Below are positions 13,460-26,170 of a stretch of 62,045 nt of DNA, in pieces. Under the pieces are notes generated by a model, which was not told where the DNA came from, searched no databases, and worked only from the letters and a program-made list of their open reading frames with translations. The stretch comes from Ophiocordyceps camponoti-saundersi (nom. inval.) (Eukaryota; Ascomycota; Sordariomycetes; Hypocreales; Ophiocordycipitaceae): positions 1 through 62,045 of the forward strand of contig PDHQ01000206.1 of assembly GCA_003339415.1 (NCBI GenBank), given 5' to 3'. A program made the position numbers and the translations under genes. Numbering within the stretch: the first letter of the stretch is position 1; each line of letters begins with the position of its first letter.

Positions 13460-14132
13460 TATAAGTGCTAGATAGAAGTTAGATAGTATTTTCGATTAAT
13501 TTAAGGTTAGGAAGATAATTAATTATCTAATAATAGAGATTTAAATAATAGGATTATTAGATATAGAAGCGCGTTTAAATCGGATTAGAATAGTAGTAGT
13601 TTTATAATAATAAGTTAATAATAGAATTATTTAGAAAATAGGAAAGAGAGTAAGTAATTAAATTACTATCTACTAAGTAGTAGGCAAACCTTTTCTCTAA
13701 ATACTTAATTTCTTATAAATATAGTAACCTTTCCGGTTAAGGAGAGGGTTATTCTATATATTAGAAGATAATATATTTAGGAGTGTTTTCGGAAATCCGG
13801 AAAATATTATAGTTAGTTTAATATTCGACTTTCCGTATTACCTATTTCCGTAAAGTCTAGAAACGCCGACCGTGACGGATTTATATAAGGTCTTAAAGGT
13901 CTATATTATTCTTAGCCTTAGAGGGCCGGAGCCTTATATACGAAGGTAATAATATATTATATTAATATTTTAAGGTATAAAATAATAACCTTAGTTATTT
14001 ATTTATATAATAAATATAATAAAATATTAGATTTTCTATATTATATTATAAAGTAGTTATTATATTTTTATATTAGTTATTTATACTTTTATTATTTATT
14101 ATAAAGAATAAAAATTATTATAAGCACTTATA
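13460..14132 (-). repeat. 5' LTR of copia 2 (673 bp)
   Basis: It matches 8046-8718 over its full length. The inner edge at 13460 should be followed on the minus strand by the primer binding site; the bases there, TAATAGTAATTCC, are too mutated to name a tRNA. Confidence 0.9.
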
Positions 14133-14137
14133 TATTA
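14133..14137. repeat. Right TSD (TATTA) of copia 2
   Basis: Direct repeat of 8041-8045. Confidence 0.85.
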
Positions 14138-16993
14138 TTAGTAAACCTAATAACTCTAACTTAAGTTTATATTTTAGCTATTAGTAAAGCGGCGTTATAT
14201 AAAAGATAAAGAGTATAGTAGAGAGCGGGGAGCTTTAAGGAACTTTAATCTAAATTAGGAAAGGTATTAAGGTTTATCTATTAAAGTATAAATATAAACA
14301 GTAATAGCTAAATAGCTTTATAAGAAAGCTTAGATTTAAATAAGGTATCTTATATATATAAATTCGTAAAGTAATGTATTATAATAAATAGTATTAAAAG
14401 CTCCCTTTATATTAAATAATAAAAAAAAGCGACTTTTTTCTTAGCTTAGGTAGCTCGAATAAGCTTTATAATTATAAGAATAGCTAGTTTTATTAACTTA
14501 TTTTATCTATTACTTATTTAGCTATTAGAGAGAAGTTAGTATAATTTAATAGTATTAGATAGCCGCTTACTTATAATAAACTTAAGTATTTTATTAAAAT
14601 AATATAAGAGGGAGATTAGCTTATAGCTATTAGCTAACTAATAGATTTCTAGCTTTTTACCTTACTTATATAATATAACTATAATAGTAATATAAAATTA
14701 ACTTATAAAATAACTAATTTAAAAGTAAGCTTAAAAATATAAGTAAGCTATATATAAAGAACTAGGTAATATATTTTAAGGAAGCTAGTTAAGATTTAGT
14801 TTATTTTAGTTACTTTCTATAATAGTATAGTATAAAGGGTAATCTAAATATTATTTATAATAATACGCTATTTTATAAAAAAGCTAGGTTTAGGCGTTTT
14901 ATTTTTAAAAAGAGAGAGATTAAAGATAAAAGAAAAAAACCTATCTGCTAAAATATAAGCTTTATTTTTAAAAAATATAGCTTTACCCTTACCCGGGTCT
15001 TATAAGACTAAGAGGTAGATAGGCTTAGCTAGTATTTTATTATAAAGCCGCGCTTATTATATTATATATTAAAACTATCTAAGGTTATTATTAATAAAGT
15101 ATAAAAAGGAACGCTAATTAGCTTAATAAAAATAAATAATTACTTTTTTCTAATTATAAATAGATTTTTATAATTATAGCTAGTTATATTTTAATAAAGA
15201 ATTATAATAATAATACTTAGCTTATTTAATATCCTTAATAGCGCAGGCGATTATTAAGGTAAACTAAGTTTACTTTTTCTTAAATATTAAAGTATAAAAG
15301 AGTATAGTATTCTAAATAACTTATTATAGTTTATTATAAAAGTAATTAAGGGCGGCGTTAATTTAATTAATAATTTTAATAATATTAAAGACTAAGACTT
15401 AAGCGAGGGATTCTTTAATAATAAGGTTTAAATTAGTTTATTTTTATTATAGCTTAGGCGTAGGAGGGTTAACGCTTTATATATTAATTATAAGTATATA
15501 TAAAATATAATTAAATCTTATAAAGTTAAGGTTTAATCTTATATATATAGCGTAAAACTTAGCTATAGCTTAAATTAGATTTAATATACTATCTTAATAG
15601 CTATAAAATATCCTTATATATTTACTTTTAAGGGTAAAAAGTAAAAGGTTAAGTTTAGAAATCTTTTAAATAAGCTAATTAACGTTATTAAAGCGTTATT
15701 TATAGTTATCTTATAATAAATTATATAGGTTAAAGTATTTAAAGAGGATCTATTATATTTTTATCTTAAACTTAAAGAGGAGGGAAAAGTAGCCTTACTT
15801 AGCTTAATTTAAAAAGAAATATACTAAGAGGATTTCTAATTTAAATATAAAGCTGACTTTAGCTTAGTCCTTACTAGTAATAAGTAACTAATTTAATATA
15901 TTTTAGCGCTTATAAGTATATATAGCTATTTATCCGCTATTAAAAATAAGTTAATAAGGTAAAGTTTAAGGAAAGGGCGGACTAGCTTTTAAGTAATATA
16001 TTATTTTTTATAAAGTAATAATATTATAATTATTTATATTATAAAAAGCTAGTTATATTAGCTTAGGTTACTTATTAATATTCTAAAAAAGGATTTTTAA
16101 ATATATAAGGAAAAGTTAAAGGTAGTAATAGTTATATTTTTACTATTTTTATATAAAGCTTTAATAGCAGCCTTAGTTTATATCTTATAAGGGCTAGTAT
16201 AGTTTAGGGCTTAATACTAATTCTAATAAGTTTATTTATTTTATATAAGGAAAAAGTAAGCTTATTAATTTTTATTATAGCTTTTACTTATTCGGGGGGT
16301 AACTAGCTTAAATTTAGTAAAAATATACTTCTATCGCTTTTAAACTAGCGCTTTATAGCTTTTAATATATTCTTACTAATTAGCGTTTTAAAAGATAGCT
16401 TTAGTTAAAAGCTATCTATAAGTTAATAATATTTTCTACTTATAGTAAATTAGCGTAAAGATTTTAAGGCTAGCTTTTAAGTAAATTATATACTAAATAA
16501 TATTAGAAACTATATACTAAGTTTAGTAAATTATATAAATTATTATTTATAATAAGCGCAGGCTTTATTTTATTCCTAAATAGCTATAACATATAGCTAA
16601 AATTTAGCTAGGTAATTACTTTTATAAGAAATATATATATAAGAGTATTTATCTTATCCTGCTTTATATTTAGTCTTAATCTTATATATAATAATACTAT
16701 ATTTATTATAAAGTTTAGTATATTTATAAAACTTAATAATATAACCGAAATAATAATAATTATAATATTAGCGTAAGTAAATAAAGTTTAAGAAAAGCTT
16801 AGTTTAAGAACGTTATACTTTTATTATTAAGCTATAATTATAAAGTTTATTTATATTAATAAGTAAAATTAATCTAATTATAATTACTATTAATATAGCT
16901 CTAAGTATTACTTTTAAAGCTTATATTTTAGCGATAATAATTTTATTAACTTAAGTAATTTTAATAATAAGATTATCTTAGTCCCTTATAGCT
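14138..16993 (-). pseudogene. LINE-M: reverse-transcriptase part of a minus-strand LINE
   Basis: On the minus strand, 14246-14199 translates as KVP*SSPLSTILFIFY, a damaged form of the LINE RT block that normally reads GxPQGSPLSPxLF. The plus-strand sequence around 14215-14245 is also clearly similar to 43155-43185 in LINE B, in the same relative orientation. Upstream (minus direction, about 14990-15000) DPGKGKAIFF may be the block preceding the RT core. The rest, to 16993, has no motif I can name and is heavily AT. LINE1 is inserted at 16994-23668, and the 5' part of LINE-M probably resumes at 23669. Its 3' part is missing on the left, beyond copia 2 and copia A. The family (Tad1-like) is inferred from likeness to the other LINEs here. 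Confidence 0.6.
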
Positions 16994-17007
16994 AATAACA
17001 GGGGGAG
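16994..17007. repeat. Left TSD of LINE1
   Basis: The sequence AATAACAGGGGGAG is repeated as AATAAGAGGGGGAG at 23655-23668: 14 bp with one mismatch, and exact over AGGGGGAG. A long, variable TSD fits target-primed reverse transcription. Confidence 0.75.
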
Positions 17008-17059
17008 TAAAAAACTTTTTATAATAATAAGATAGGACCTATTATTTAATATTCCGCTC

Positions 17060-18560
17060 GCTATAATATATTTATTACTAAGGAGATAATAATAGCGCCC
17101 CCGGCGGCTAAAGCCGAGGCCTAAGGAACGGGCAATACTCCTATAATTATAAATAGGGGGTCGCGGGGACTAAGTTAGTCCTCGTAATATCCCTAGTCCG
17201 GCTAAGGGTAATATAATAATAATATTAAAATAAATAAAGCGATAAACTAAGCATAGTACCTTAGCAATTATAATATAAAAGATATATATAGTAAGCTTAT
17301 TATAATAATATAAGCTATAGCGTTTTCTAAAATATAAGATATTATAATAGCCCTTAAGGCTAAATTTTATAAAAAATATATAGCTACCTTAAATTAGACT
17401 AAGACCCGACTTTTACTTAAGATTATTAATTTAATAAAGAAAATAATTACTAAAGCTATATAGAAAGCTTTTTTATTAATAGCTGGTCCTAATACTAATT
17501 AGGCTTACCTAATATAAGCGTCCGTAGCTACTAATAGATATATAATAATTAAACCTATCTTAAGCCGCTTTAATAAAGAAATTATTATATCTATAAAAGA
17601 TATTATAATTAATATAAATACCTTATAACTAACCTTATAAGAAATTATATAAGCTATAAATATAGCTTTAAAATATAAAGCTATATTAGTAATATAATAG
17701 CTTCTTAGTAAAGATATCGTAATTATATTTTATCTAAAGTATAAGAGGCGAGTAGCCTTAGTTAAGTAAATCCTTATTATTTTTAAAAAGGGAGCGGTTT
17801 ATAGTTAAAAGACTTACTTTATTATAGCGAAAAGAGTATATACGGAGGCCGCTTATAGCAACTAAGATATACTTATATAATAAATTAAGAAAGTTAATAA
17901 GGTTAAAATTACCTAAGTCTAAGCTCTCTAGCCTTATAATAAGGGCGCTATATATATATACTTAATATTAGGAGTTATTAATATAATAAATATTAAGAAA
18001 CTTATATAAAATAAACTTATATAAAATAAACTTATATAAAATAAACTTATAATAAATATAGAAATCTCTTAAGTTAAGGTTTATAATAACGCGGTATAGC
18101 TTTAATAAGATTACTAATATTATTAATTTAAATATATAGCGAAATATTACTATAAATAACTATATTATAGCTTTTATATAGCCGCGGCGTATTTAGAAAA
18201 GGAGGGCGTATACTTAGCCTTAGCTAAAAATAAAACTAAAAGCTATATCTTTTATAAGGGATATTATACCTCGTAGTCTTAGGACTATTTTACTTTAAAA
18301 GCGTATTAAGACTAAGTATATAATAACTACGCTTATTAACTATATAAGTTTTAAGATTACTTATAGCTAACTTAATCTTAATTTAGTAATAGCTTTATTA
18401 AAGTCTAATCTTAGAAGTAATCTTTCCCGCCCCTATTATAATTATAAGCTATAATTCGATTTAATATAAATAAGAACCTTAATCTAGCACTAAAAAGGGG
18501 CTATAGTAAGACTAGTATTACTTCTAATACTTAAGGAGGATAAGGAGCTAGTAGGGAATA
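17060..18560 (+). pseudogene. ORF1 of LINE1 (nucleic-acid-binding protein), inactivated
   Basis: A relatively GC-rich leader (17091-17210) is followed by an Ile/Lys/Glu-rich frame typical of LINE ORF1. Near 17750-17800 the translation runs KSLLFLKREAVYS*KTYF, and upstream segments hold short KxIN-type motifs. The end, about 18200-18430, has a spacing that suggests C-terminal CCHC knuckles whose Cys codons have become Tyr (YIFYKGYYTS). All frames carry stops. The start is not defined. Confidence 0.55.
17998..18053 (+). repeat. 16-bp tandem repeat within LINE1 ORF1
   Basis: About three and a half units of AACTTATATAAAATAA. This looks like late slippage in an AT-rich, already dead sequence, as the same stretch does not appear repeated in LINE A or B. 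Confidence 0.7.
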
Positions 18561-18619
18561 AAAAGCCCCCTTATTTACCTTAATATAATTATAAACTTTA
18601 ACCCTATCTACTTCTAATA

Positions 18620-21600
18620 AAGATTAAAACTTTTTTTAAAATATATAAAAGCGTAACTATCTTATATATATAGCGCTTTATAGCTTAGTTAGCTATAATC
18701 TTATTTATATATAAGAATTATAATATAACTAATTCGGTCGCTTATTACTTTTAAATATCTTACCGTATAAACTTATAAATTCTAATAGCTAAGCGATTCT
18801 TTATATTTATAAACGACTAAACCTTTCCCTTTAAACCCCCTTTACCGCCCCTAATATAATATTTATTCTCTTTTATACCTTACTCTTATTATAAATTATA
18901 TCTATTTACTTACCTTTATTAGTAATTAGGTTAGGTCCCCTCTTTTAAAAGGATATTATCTACCCTAACCTTAGCTTAATAGTTACCCTTTTATATAGTA
19001 ACTTTAACTTTTATTACCCCTCCTAGGATTATTATAAATAATCCTCCCTTAAAGTATTTAACTTTTTTAAGCTAGTAATTAGCTTCTAACTTAGCCTCTT
19101 TACGCCTCTAAGTAAGGTTACTTAGGAAATATATAATAAGCGAATTAGAACTATTAACCTAGCTTAAGCTACGCTTAATTACTAAGTAATATACTTAGGG
19201 AATAACCTTAACTTTATTAGCTCCGATTATATCTTATAAATTATCTTTATCGATATTAATCTTTACTTTAATATTACTTTAATTAAGATATAGCGCTCTT
19301 TTTACTTAGATATCTTTACGGCTAAGGTATAGAATTAACTTAAACTAAACTTATACCTTATTATAATACTTAAAGAGCTTAAAAACGCGGTTACTTTACT
19401 TTATAACTAGCTAGAAATAATAATAAAAATAATAATATTAATATATATTTAAACTTACCTTATAGTATAAAACTAATAAAATTAAGTAATAGCTATTATA
19501 ATAATAATTATAAAAAAAGCTTAACGCTATTAATATATAAATTTTACTAACTCTTATTAGTAAGATTATTAAGAAGCGATAAAGGTATAAAAGTTAATAA
19601 TTAGCACGGTATATTATAGCGCTTAGCGCGATTTTCTTAATAATATCTCCGCGAAATTATTAACTTTTTAGATTATAAAATATTAAGCTTAGCTATAAAG
19701 CTAAGCTATACTTAAGCTAGTATATATTCTTATATTTTAGAAATACTTAAAGTTAATATTAGCGATTATTTTCTCCGATAAGGTAACCTTACTTAGCTAA
19801 TAATTTTTCCTAGCTCTTATTAATTTAGCCTTTTTACTTACCTTAAATAATCCTTTCCCTCCTTTTTATATTAAGTATATTATTATTACCGAAAATATTT
19901 ACTTTACTTTTTTCTTAATTATTTCTTAGAAATTAGACGGCCTTAATAAGATTCTAATTAGGTTTTTAAAAAAATATAAACTCCCCCTTATTTAGGTTTT
20001 CTAAAAGATTTTCTAAAGCTATATTAATAATAATTATTTTTTATTATAATATAAAATCTCTAATATTATAATTATTTAGAAAGTAAGTAAATTACTAGCT
20101 ATATATTATACCCCTAATAAATATAAGCTAATTTTACTACTTAATATAATAGGAAAAGTTTTAGAGATAATTATAGCTAGGAAAATTACGTTAGTAATAA
20201 AAAAGGCTTAGATCCTCCTTAATAGCTAGATAAGTAATAAATTATAGCGCTTTACTAATATAGCGGTTTTTATATTTATTAAAATAATTAAGATAATTTA
20301 AAACTAAGGCGGCACCGCCTCGCTTCTTTTACTAAACCTTACTAAGGCCTTTAACTATATCTTTTATAATAAGTTAATTATTATTATAAACTACTTAAGC
20401 TTCCTTAAATAAGTTATAGCGTTTATCTAATTATACCTTATAAACTATACCTTAAGATTTAAGTTTAATTATAAACTTAGTAATATTTTCTTAATTTAGT
20501 AAGGGGTTCCCTAAAAGTTTTTAATATTATTAGTCCTTTTCCTCTTATATATATCCTTATTATATTAATATTTAAACTTAATATTTAGTCTCCTTATAAT
20601 AAGGTTTATAAATAATATTAATATTTTTAATATTAAACGCGATAAGGCTTAGGTATTACTCTAACTTAAGCGTATATAGCGAATTTACGAATAATAAGCT
20701 TTAAAATATAAAATAACTTTTTAGCTAGCTAAAAGTAAGTTAATATATTTTATAAAGGTAAAGATAGCGGATATAACTAAGCTATAGCTTAAAGCTATAA
20801 TAATATAACTAATATAAGAGGCGCGATTTTTAAGGGTTTAGTTATATTATAAGCTATATTAGAAATCTTACTTTTTAAAACTTACTATTAAGCTTAAGCG
20901 CTAATACCTAGCCTTTACTAAGATTATAATATTAATATAAAGCTATACCTTATTAAAGATAAGGGAAGTTTATACTAAAGCTATTAAATTAGCTATTATA
21001 TTTAATATAACTTAGTTTACTTTATTTATATAGCTAGGGGGGATATTATATAGCCCTATTATAAAGGCTTTAGCTATAAAGTAATCTAAGTATTTTTAGG
21101 TTATTACTAAAGCTTATAAGGCTACCTTTATTTATTATATTAAAGCTAAGGCTTTTATCTTACCTCTTAACTTTTATCTTACTTATTATATAATTTATAC
21201 TTATTATTACTTATAATATATTAGAATAATAGACCTTATTTATACTATAGTAAAAAAGGCGGCTAAGTAAGTATATTATAAATATAAAGGACGCCCTTAC
21301 TAAAAGAGATATTAAGTATTATAGAATTTAAAGAAATTCTATACGATATAAACTAGCCCTAAGCTAGCGGTAAGATATAAGTAACATAACTTTAATATTT
21401 AACTTTATAATAAATAGCTCCTTTACTAATATTTTAAAAAGGGAAGGTTAAAGAAATATAGGTAATTATATAGCTACCTTATAAATAAGCTATTATAACT
21501 TAAAGCCGGCTCCGCTTTTTATATATATAAGAAACTCCCTAAGTTTATTAGTATAATATTTATATAGCTTAAGATTAAATATATTAAACTTAATTTATTT

Positions 21601-22900
21601 TTTTAAGCTTATAAGGTACTTAAGGTAATATTAAGGTAATATTCTTATAATAATAGCAATAAAATAATCCTTTATATTTTTATTAACTATACTTTTACTT
21701 ATAAAAATAGGCCCCTTTTTAACGCTAACTAGCGTTTAATATAAAACTAGTAAGACTTTATTAAGGCGCTTAATAACTTATAATTTATAGCGCAATTTAT
21801 ATATTAGTTTTTTTTATTAAAAAGGCTTTACTAATTTAACCTTATATTATTACTTTATAAAGAGAAGGAGAATAAGGATATTAACCTTAGCGTAAACGCG
21901 TAATAGTTATTATTTAATAATATACCTATATTTTTTATTTTACTAACCGCTTACCTAGCTCTAAGTCTTAATTACCTTAATTATATATAAAGAACTAATT
22001 TAACCGTATAAAGCGCGGGAATATCCGCGATTATTATAGCCGCGGCCGCGGCCGCGGCTATATTTATATCCTCGCTTATATTTATAACTTAAAATAAAAG
22101 TTACTAGCTTTTACTATTCTTTACTAAATATAATATAATTACTAGCTAGCGTTATAAAATTTTTATTATTAGAATACTTATTAATAAAATTATCTTAAAT
22201 AAGATTAGAAATCTCCTTATAAGGAGGCGGCTTAGTAGCGTTATAAGCGCTTATAGCGCTTTTAATAATAGTAAAAGCTTCCTTTATAGTAGGAGTAGAA
22301 GTAATATTAAGTATAATAAACTTATTAGCTTCTAACTCTAACTTAGACTTAATAAGTACTAAAGCGGAAAAAGTTTTAATTATAAGTAAAGGAGTAATAA
22401 GGATAGGGGGGCGGTTATAAGGCGAAGGAGTCTTTTATAAAGCTACCTTATTCTTAGCTATATAGCGGATATAGCGTAACTTATTTATTACTTAGTTATA
22501 AAAGTTAATTAATTATATATAAAAAATACGCTATTTTTAAGTTTATATTATAATAGCTACGATAAGTTAGTTAACGCTAGTTAAACTTTTAATTATTTTA
22601 ATAATAAGATTTTTACTAAAAGCGGAAGGTTATAAGCTTTAAAGTGGTATATAGCTAGCGGCCGCTTAAATAACTTAATTAGCGTAGGAGCTATTATAAT
22701 ACGTAATAGCGTAAATCTCTTTAATACGCTAAATAGTATTTTTCTATTATTTTTATTAATATAAAACTTACCTTAAACTTATTATAATTTTAATTTTAAC
22801 TTATTAACTAAGAGTTATAATTAAAGCTTAGCTTATAAGCTACCTTAACTATAGCGTAAATAGCCTTTATTATAGCGAGATTAGTAATTAGCTTATATTT
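18620..22900 (+). pseudogene. ORF2 of LINE1 (endonuclease and reverse transcriptase), inactivated
   Basis: An apurinic-type endonuclease C-terminal half is seen at 19000-19029 as NFNFYYPS*D (family form GDFNxHHPxW), then LLTPLSK-like and TTIDL-like text, and SSDYIL*IIFID near 19225-19250 (family SDHxPI). RT begins near 19930; GKVLEIIIARKI is at about 20150-20190, and ASLLLLNLTKAFNYIFYNK at 20317-20373 (the catalytic Asp of LLLD has become Asn). GVP*KFL is near 20505 and a damaged VDD block near 20590-20630. The C-terminal part to about 22900 is less clear; an RNase H is possible but no DGS or DAE motif is convincing. Limits are approximate. Confidence 0.75.
22035..22062. repeat. 28-bp perfect palindrome rich in CG
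   Basis: The centre is a run of CCGCGG/GGCCGC units flanked by TATAG/CTATA. It contains no CA or TG, so RIP could not erode it, and it stands out as a GC island in AT-rich sequence. It lies in the ORF2 3' part of LINE1. Confidence 0.8.
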
Positions 22901-23654
22901 AATATAATTATTCGTATACTTTATATAAGATATATTAAGCTAGTTTACTTTAACTATTAGTAAATTTAAGCGCGTACTAAGGCTAAGTACTTATTACGCT
23001 ATATTTAGTAAAGATTTCTAAAGCTTATAAGTATACTAATATAACTAGCGTAAAATATATTATAAAAGTAATCTCTTTTAATAAGTATTTTACTTTTAGT
23101 ATAAGTTAGCTATAAATAATATATATACTTATAAGGATTACTTATATAATTATTTTATTAAGGTTATTAATTTAATAATAGCTTACTTATATTAGTAAAA
23201 ATAACCCCCCCCTCTCTTATATACTTTTAAGCCTTAAGTTACTAATTTATAAAAATAACTTCCTAATTAAGAAAGCTTTATAAAGAGGTATATACCTAAA
23301 TATATACCGCGTATATAAAAAATATATAGCTATATATTAAGGGGTTAAGAGGTATATACCGAGGCCTTAGAGGGGTATATATTAGTTTATATAAGCAGTA
23401 TATACCGCTACTCTCCTTATTTTTCCGTATCTTATCCTTCTTTCTTTATTTTTCCTTATATTATATAATATTACCGTAGCTGATAGCTATTTCCTTTATA
23501 CGCGTTGCGTATCTTACCTAGCCCTAAGCTGGCCGCGGTCTTACCGCGCTGCGGGGGGTTTTACCTCCTATAAGAGGGTTTTTCCTACCCGATATATTAT
23601 CGAGGTTCTAGCAGCTTTTATAGCTACTAGCGTAGTAATATAATAATAATAATA
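22901..23654 (+). other. 3' UTR and (TAA)n tail of LINE1
   Basis: This segment is kept in better form in the truncated copy at 31272-31975, which aligns from about 22970. Shared marks are a C-run (CCCCCCCC near 23205), two GGTATATACC-type blocks, a CGGTCTTACC block, GGGGGGTTTTACCTC, a GGGTTTTTCCTAC block, AGGTTCTAGCAGC, and finally a TAA-repeat tail near 23638-23654. Because the TAA tail borders the TSD, this is the true 3' end. Confidence 0.8.
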
Positions 23655-23668
23655 AATAAGAGGGGGAG
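23655..23668. repeat. Right TSD of LINE1
   Basis: AATAAGAGGGGGAG, the partner of 16994-17007. Confidence 0.75.
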
Positions 23669-24425
23669 CCTTTTAATAATAATATTATATAGCTAGTTAG
23701 TAATAACGATATTTAGCTTAAAAATAGTCTTAACTTAGAAAAAGTCTTATATAAATCTTATAATATTAAAATTAAATATAATAGCTATATCTTTATTATT
23801 AAGTTAATAAATTACTAGATAAAATATTAATTTTAAAGTATAATTAATAGCTAATATTATATTTTTAAGGGTCTTATTAGTAATATTATTAGGGATATTA
23901 TTAAGATATATTATAATTTCCTTTTAATATTTAAGTAAAACTCGCTTTTTTAACTCTAAGTAAGGTTACGGGGCTAATATAACTTAAGCTTATATTCTTA
24001 AGTTTAATTACTAATTTCCTACTAAAAAATAAAGAAGCTTTTTATATAAAGTATTAATAATAATATATTTAATATCCTTTATATAAAAGGTTTTAATCTT
24101 AGCTAAGTTTACTTATTTTAATTCCTATTTAAGTTAGTTTATATATTATTTTATTATAGCTTAAATTAGTTAGAATAAGTTTGCTAGAGTAAGGCTTAGT
24201 AAGGTTATATATAGTTACTTTATTAAAATATTAGTAAAAACCCGAAAAAGTTCTTATAAGTTTCTTATATTTAATTTATTATTAGCTAGGTTATAAGTAA
24301 ACTTAGCTAACCCCGCGCCTAGTCGCGTCTAGCGTTTTATTAAAGCCTTTTTTTTATATCTCCTTTTACTATTTTCGCTATTACCTTAATTAAGGAGCGA
24401 GAGCGCTATAGCCCTAAGCTAAATT
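23669..24425 (-). other. Probable 5' part of LINE-M
   Basis: If LINE1 is removed, this stretch joins 16993. Read on the minus strand it begins near 24425 with a GC-richer start (CTCGCTCC, CGCGACTAGGCGCGG) followed by Lys/Arg/Leu-rich frames with many stops, as an ORF1 would give. No motif is decisive. Its right end is placed where the copia A' alignment begins. Confidence 0.4.
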
Positions 24426-24654
24426 TCTAAGCTAATTATAAATCTATAAATAACTTATTATTATTTATAAGTATATACCTATTTTAAATATAATATTAAA
24501 AAATCTTTTACTTTATAATATTAAAAAGATTATATTATTACTTTTTTTATTAAGGGTTTTATTTTTTTATTTTTTATATAAATTTTAAATTATAATATAA
24601 TTACTTAGTTAATCTTAAGTTAATAAGTAATAAATAGCTTATAATTAATATTAT
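24426..24654 (+). pseudogene. Copia A' fragment 1 (RNase H region)
   Basis: It aligns with copia A at about 6510-6715: the last bases TTAATATTAT match TAATCGATATTAT, and the preceding blocks match with transitions only. Gypsy 1 starts right after it. The next piece of the same element is found at 50181. Confidence 0.7.
24650..24654. repeat. Left TSD (ATTAT) of gypsy 1
   Basis: It is matched by ATTAT at 34176-34180. Confidence 0.85.
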
Positions 24655-24903
24655 TATAAGGGATTTAAGCTATACTCGAATAGCTAAGTTATATAAAGGT
24701 GCTTAGTTAAGTTTATATATATAATAGGTATAAGGTATATATAAGTATATATAATTAGTTAGCGCCGCGCGTAAGCTATATATAGGCTATATATAAACTA
24801 TAACCTTAAATATATATACTATATATACCTTAAAACCTCCTAAGTTAATTTATATTAATAAAGTTAGCTTTATATAAGAGTATTAAAATATTAAACCTTA
24901 ATA
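24655..24903 (+). repeat. 5' LTR of gypsy 1 (249 bp)
   Basis: It starts TATAAGGGATTTAAGC (TG to TA by RIP) and ends CCTTAATA. It matches 33927-34175 end to end. Its first 45 bp resemble the LTR of gypsy 2, so the two elements are relatives. Confidence 0.9.
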
Positions 24904-26156
24904 ATAAATTAACTTTAATTATAAATAACGCTAATACTTAATAAGCTATTATTACTTAGCTTTTAGAGTAATAAGCTATAATTATAAAATTATAAAACCT
25001 TATATACTAATAATATAAGTTTATATAGCTATTTAAATAATAATAATTACGCCCTTATTATAAGCTGTTACTAATTAGGTCCTTATTTAATAATAATAAA
25101 AATCTCTTTCTAATATAGCGCTCCTTTATATTTTATAAGCTATAAGTAAACTAGGCTTTTATTAATAACGCTTATAACTAATAGGTATTCTTATACTAAT
25201 ACTTTTCTCTTATAATTTAAGCTAAGGTAGCTTTAATTTTTAAATAAAGTAGTAAATATAAGTATAACCTTAATTACTTTTTAAGTTACTTTAATATTAT
25301 ATTCGCTAACTTATATTAACGCTAAACTATTAAAATAAAGCTAGAGTATCTTATATAAAGTATTTCTAAAGCTTTTTTAACTTTCTTATTTATTTTAAAG
25401 CTAAGCTTATTTTAGCAGATAATATTAAATAAGCTAATAAAATTAAAGTTATATACTTTTATTATATTTTTACCTTAGCCTTTTACTAATATTATATAAA
25501 GTATAATACCCTCTTAACTAAATATATTATTATTATTATATAAATTTATATTATTATTATAAATATTAAGTTATTCTACCTTAAAAATAAAAGCTAGGCA
25601 CTTTTACTTTATATTTCTAAGCTATCTTAAAATACTCTAATAACTAATATATATTAAACTAGTATTTAGCTATATTTTAATAAGCATGGCGGTCCTCCCT
25701 CTTATAGCTAGTTTAGCTATAATAGTAAAAATTATCGCTAGGCGGCTTAAGTTAATAATAATAAAATCGTGAAATAATATATTAAAAGCTATTACTTTCG
25801 CTATAATAATATTAGTTATTTCTTATATAAGTATAAATATAATTTTTTACCTTTAATATTTTTAATTTTTTTTTATTAATATTATAAAGGAGAAGGAGAA
25901 CTTTATTTTAAATTAAGGAAATAAGTCCCTTTTATAATAAGTCTTTTATAAAAGAAGGACTCGTATAGTATTATAGCTTATAAAATATTAAATAATTATT
26001 TTATAAATATTAATTAAAATATAAACTTACCTTCTCTCTTTTTATTTATATTTATAAATTCTATATTCTTTATTATTATATAAGCAGATAATAGCTATAA
26101 TTATTATACTATTATAAATAAATCTTTTATTTAATATTAATAGCCTAAGCGGATTC
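24904..26156 (+). pseudogene. Gag of gypsy 1, first part
   Basis: It aligns with the gag region of gypsy 2 (about 53520-54600), for instance the shared stretch CTTATTTATTTTAAAG near 25390 and 53810. The frame is full of stops. Retroposon X interrupts it after 26156; the rest resumes at 28055, where gypsy 2 shows the uninterrupted sequence. Confidence 0.6.
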
Positions 26157-26170
26157 CCCTCCCTTACTTA
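26157..26170. repeat. TSD of retroposon X copy 1 (left)
   Basis: CCCTCCCTTACTTA, an exact 14-bp match to 28041-28054. Gypsy 2 has one copy at the corresponding place. Confidence 0.85.

Larger units (their letters stand above)
8046..14132 (-). mobile_element. Copia 2: complete Ty1/copia retrotransposon, minus strand
   Basis: It has two LTRs of equal length (673 bp), 5-bp TSDs TATTA on both sides, a polypurine tract at the inner edge of the left LTR, and a minus-strand copia gag-pol between. Total length is 6087 bp. It is less scrambled than copia A: long parts of the pol frame can still be read, with stops mainly at Gln/Trp positions. The LTRs differ from each other largely by transitions, as RIP would give after insertion. 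Confidence 0.9.
17008..23654 (+). mobile_element. LINE1: full-length Tad1-like non-LTR retrotransposon
   Basis: It is a plus-strand element of 6647 bp with a 5' end that resembles LINE A/B (AAAAAACTTTTTATAA), an ORF1 remnant, an ORF2 remnant with endonuclease and reverse transcriptase, a GC-richer 3' UTR and a (TAA)n tail, bounded by 14-bp TSDs. It is inserted in LINE-M. A truncated copy of its 3' end lies at 31272-31975. Family assignment to the Tad1/I group rests on domain order and is not proven. Confidence 0.85.

Noticed and set aside
18000..18055. Tandem 16-bp repeat as a minisatellite origin or centromeric satellite
   Set aside because: Only three to four units, confined to one LINE copy.
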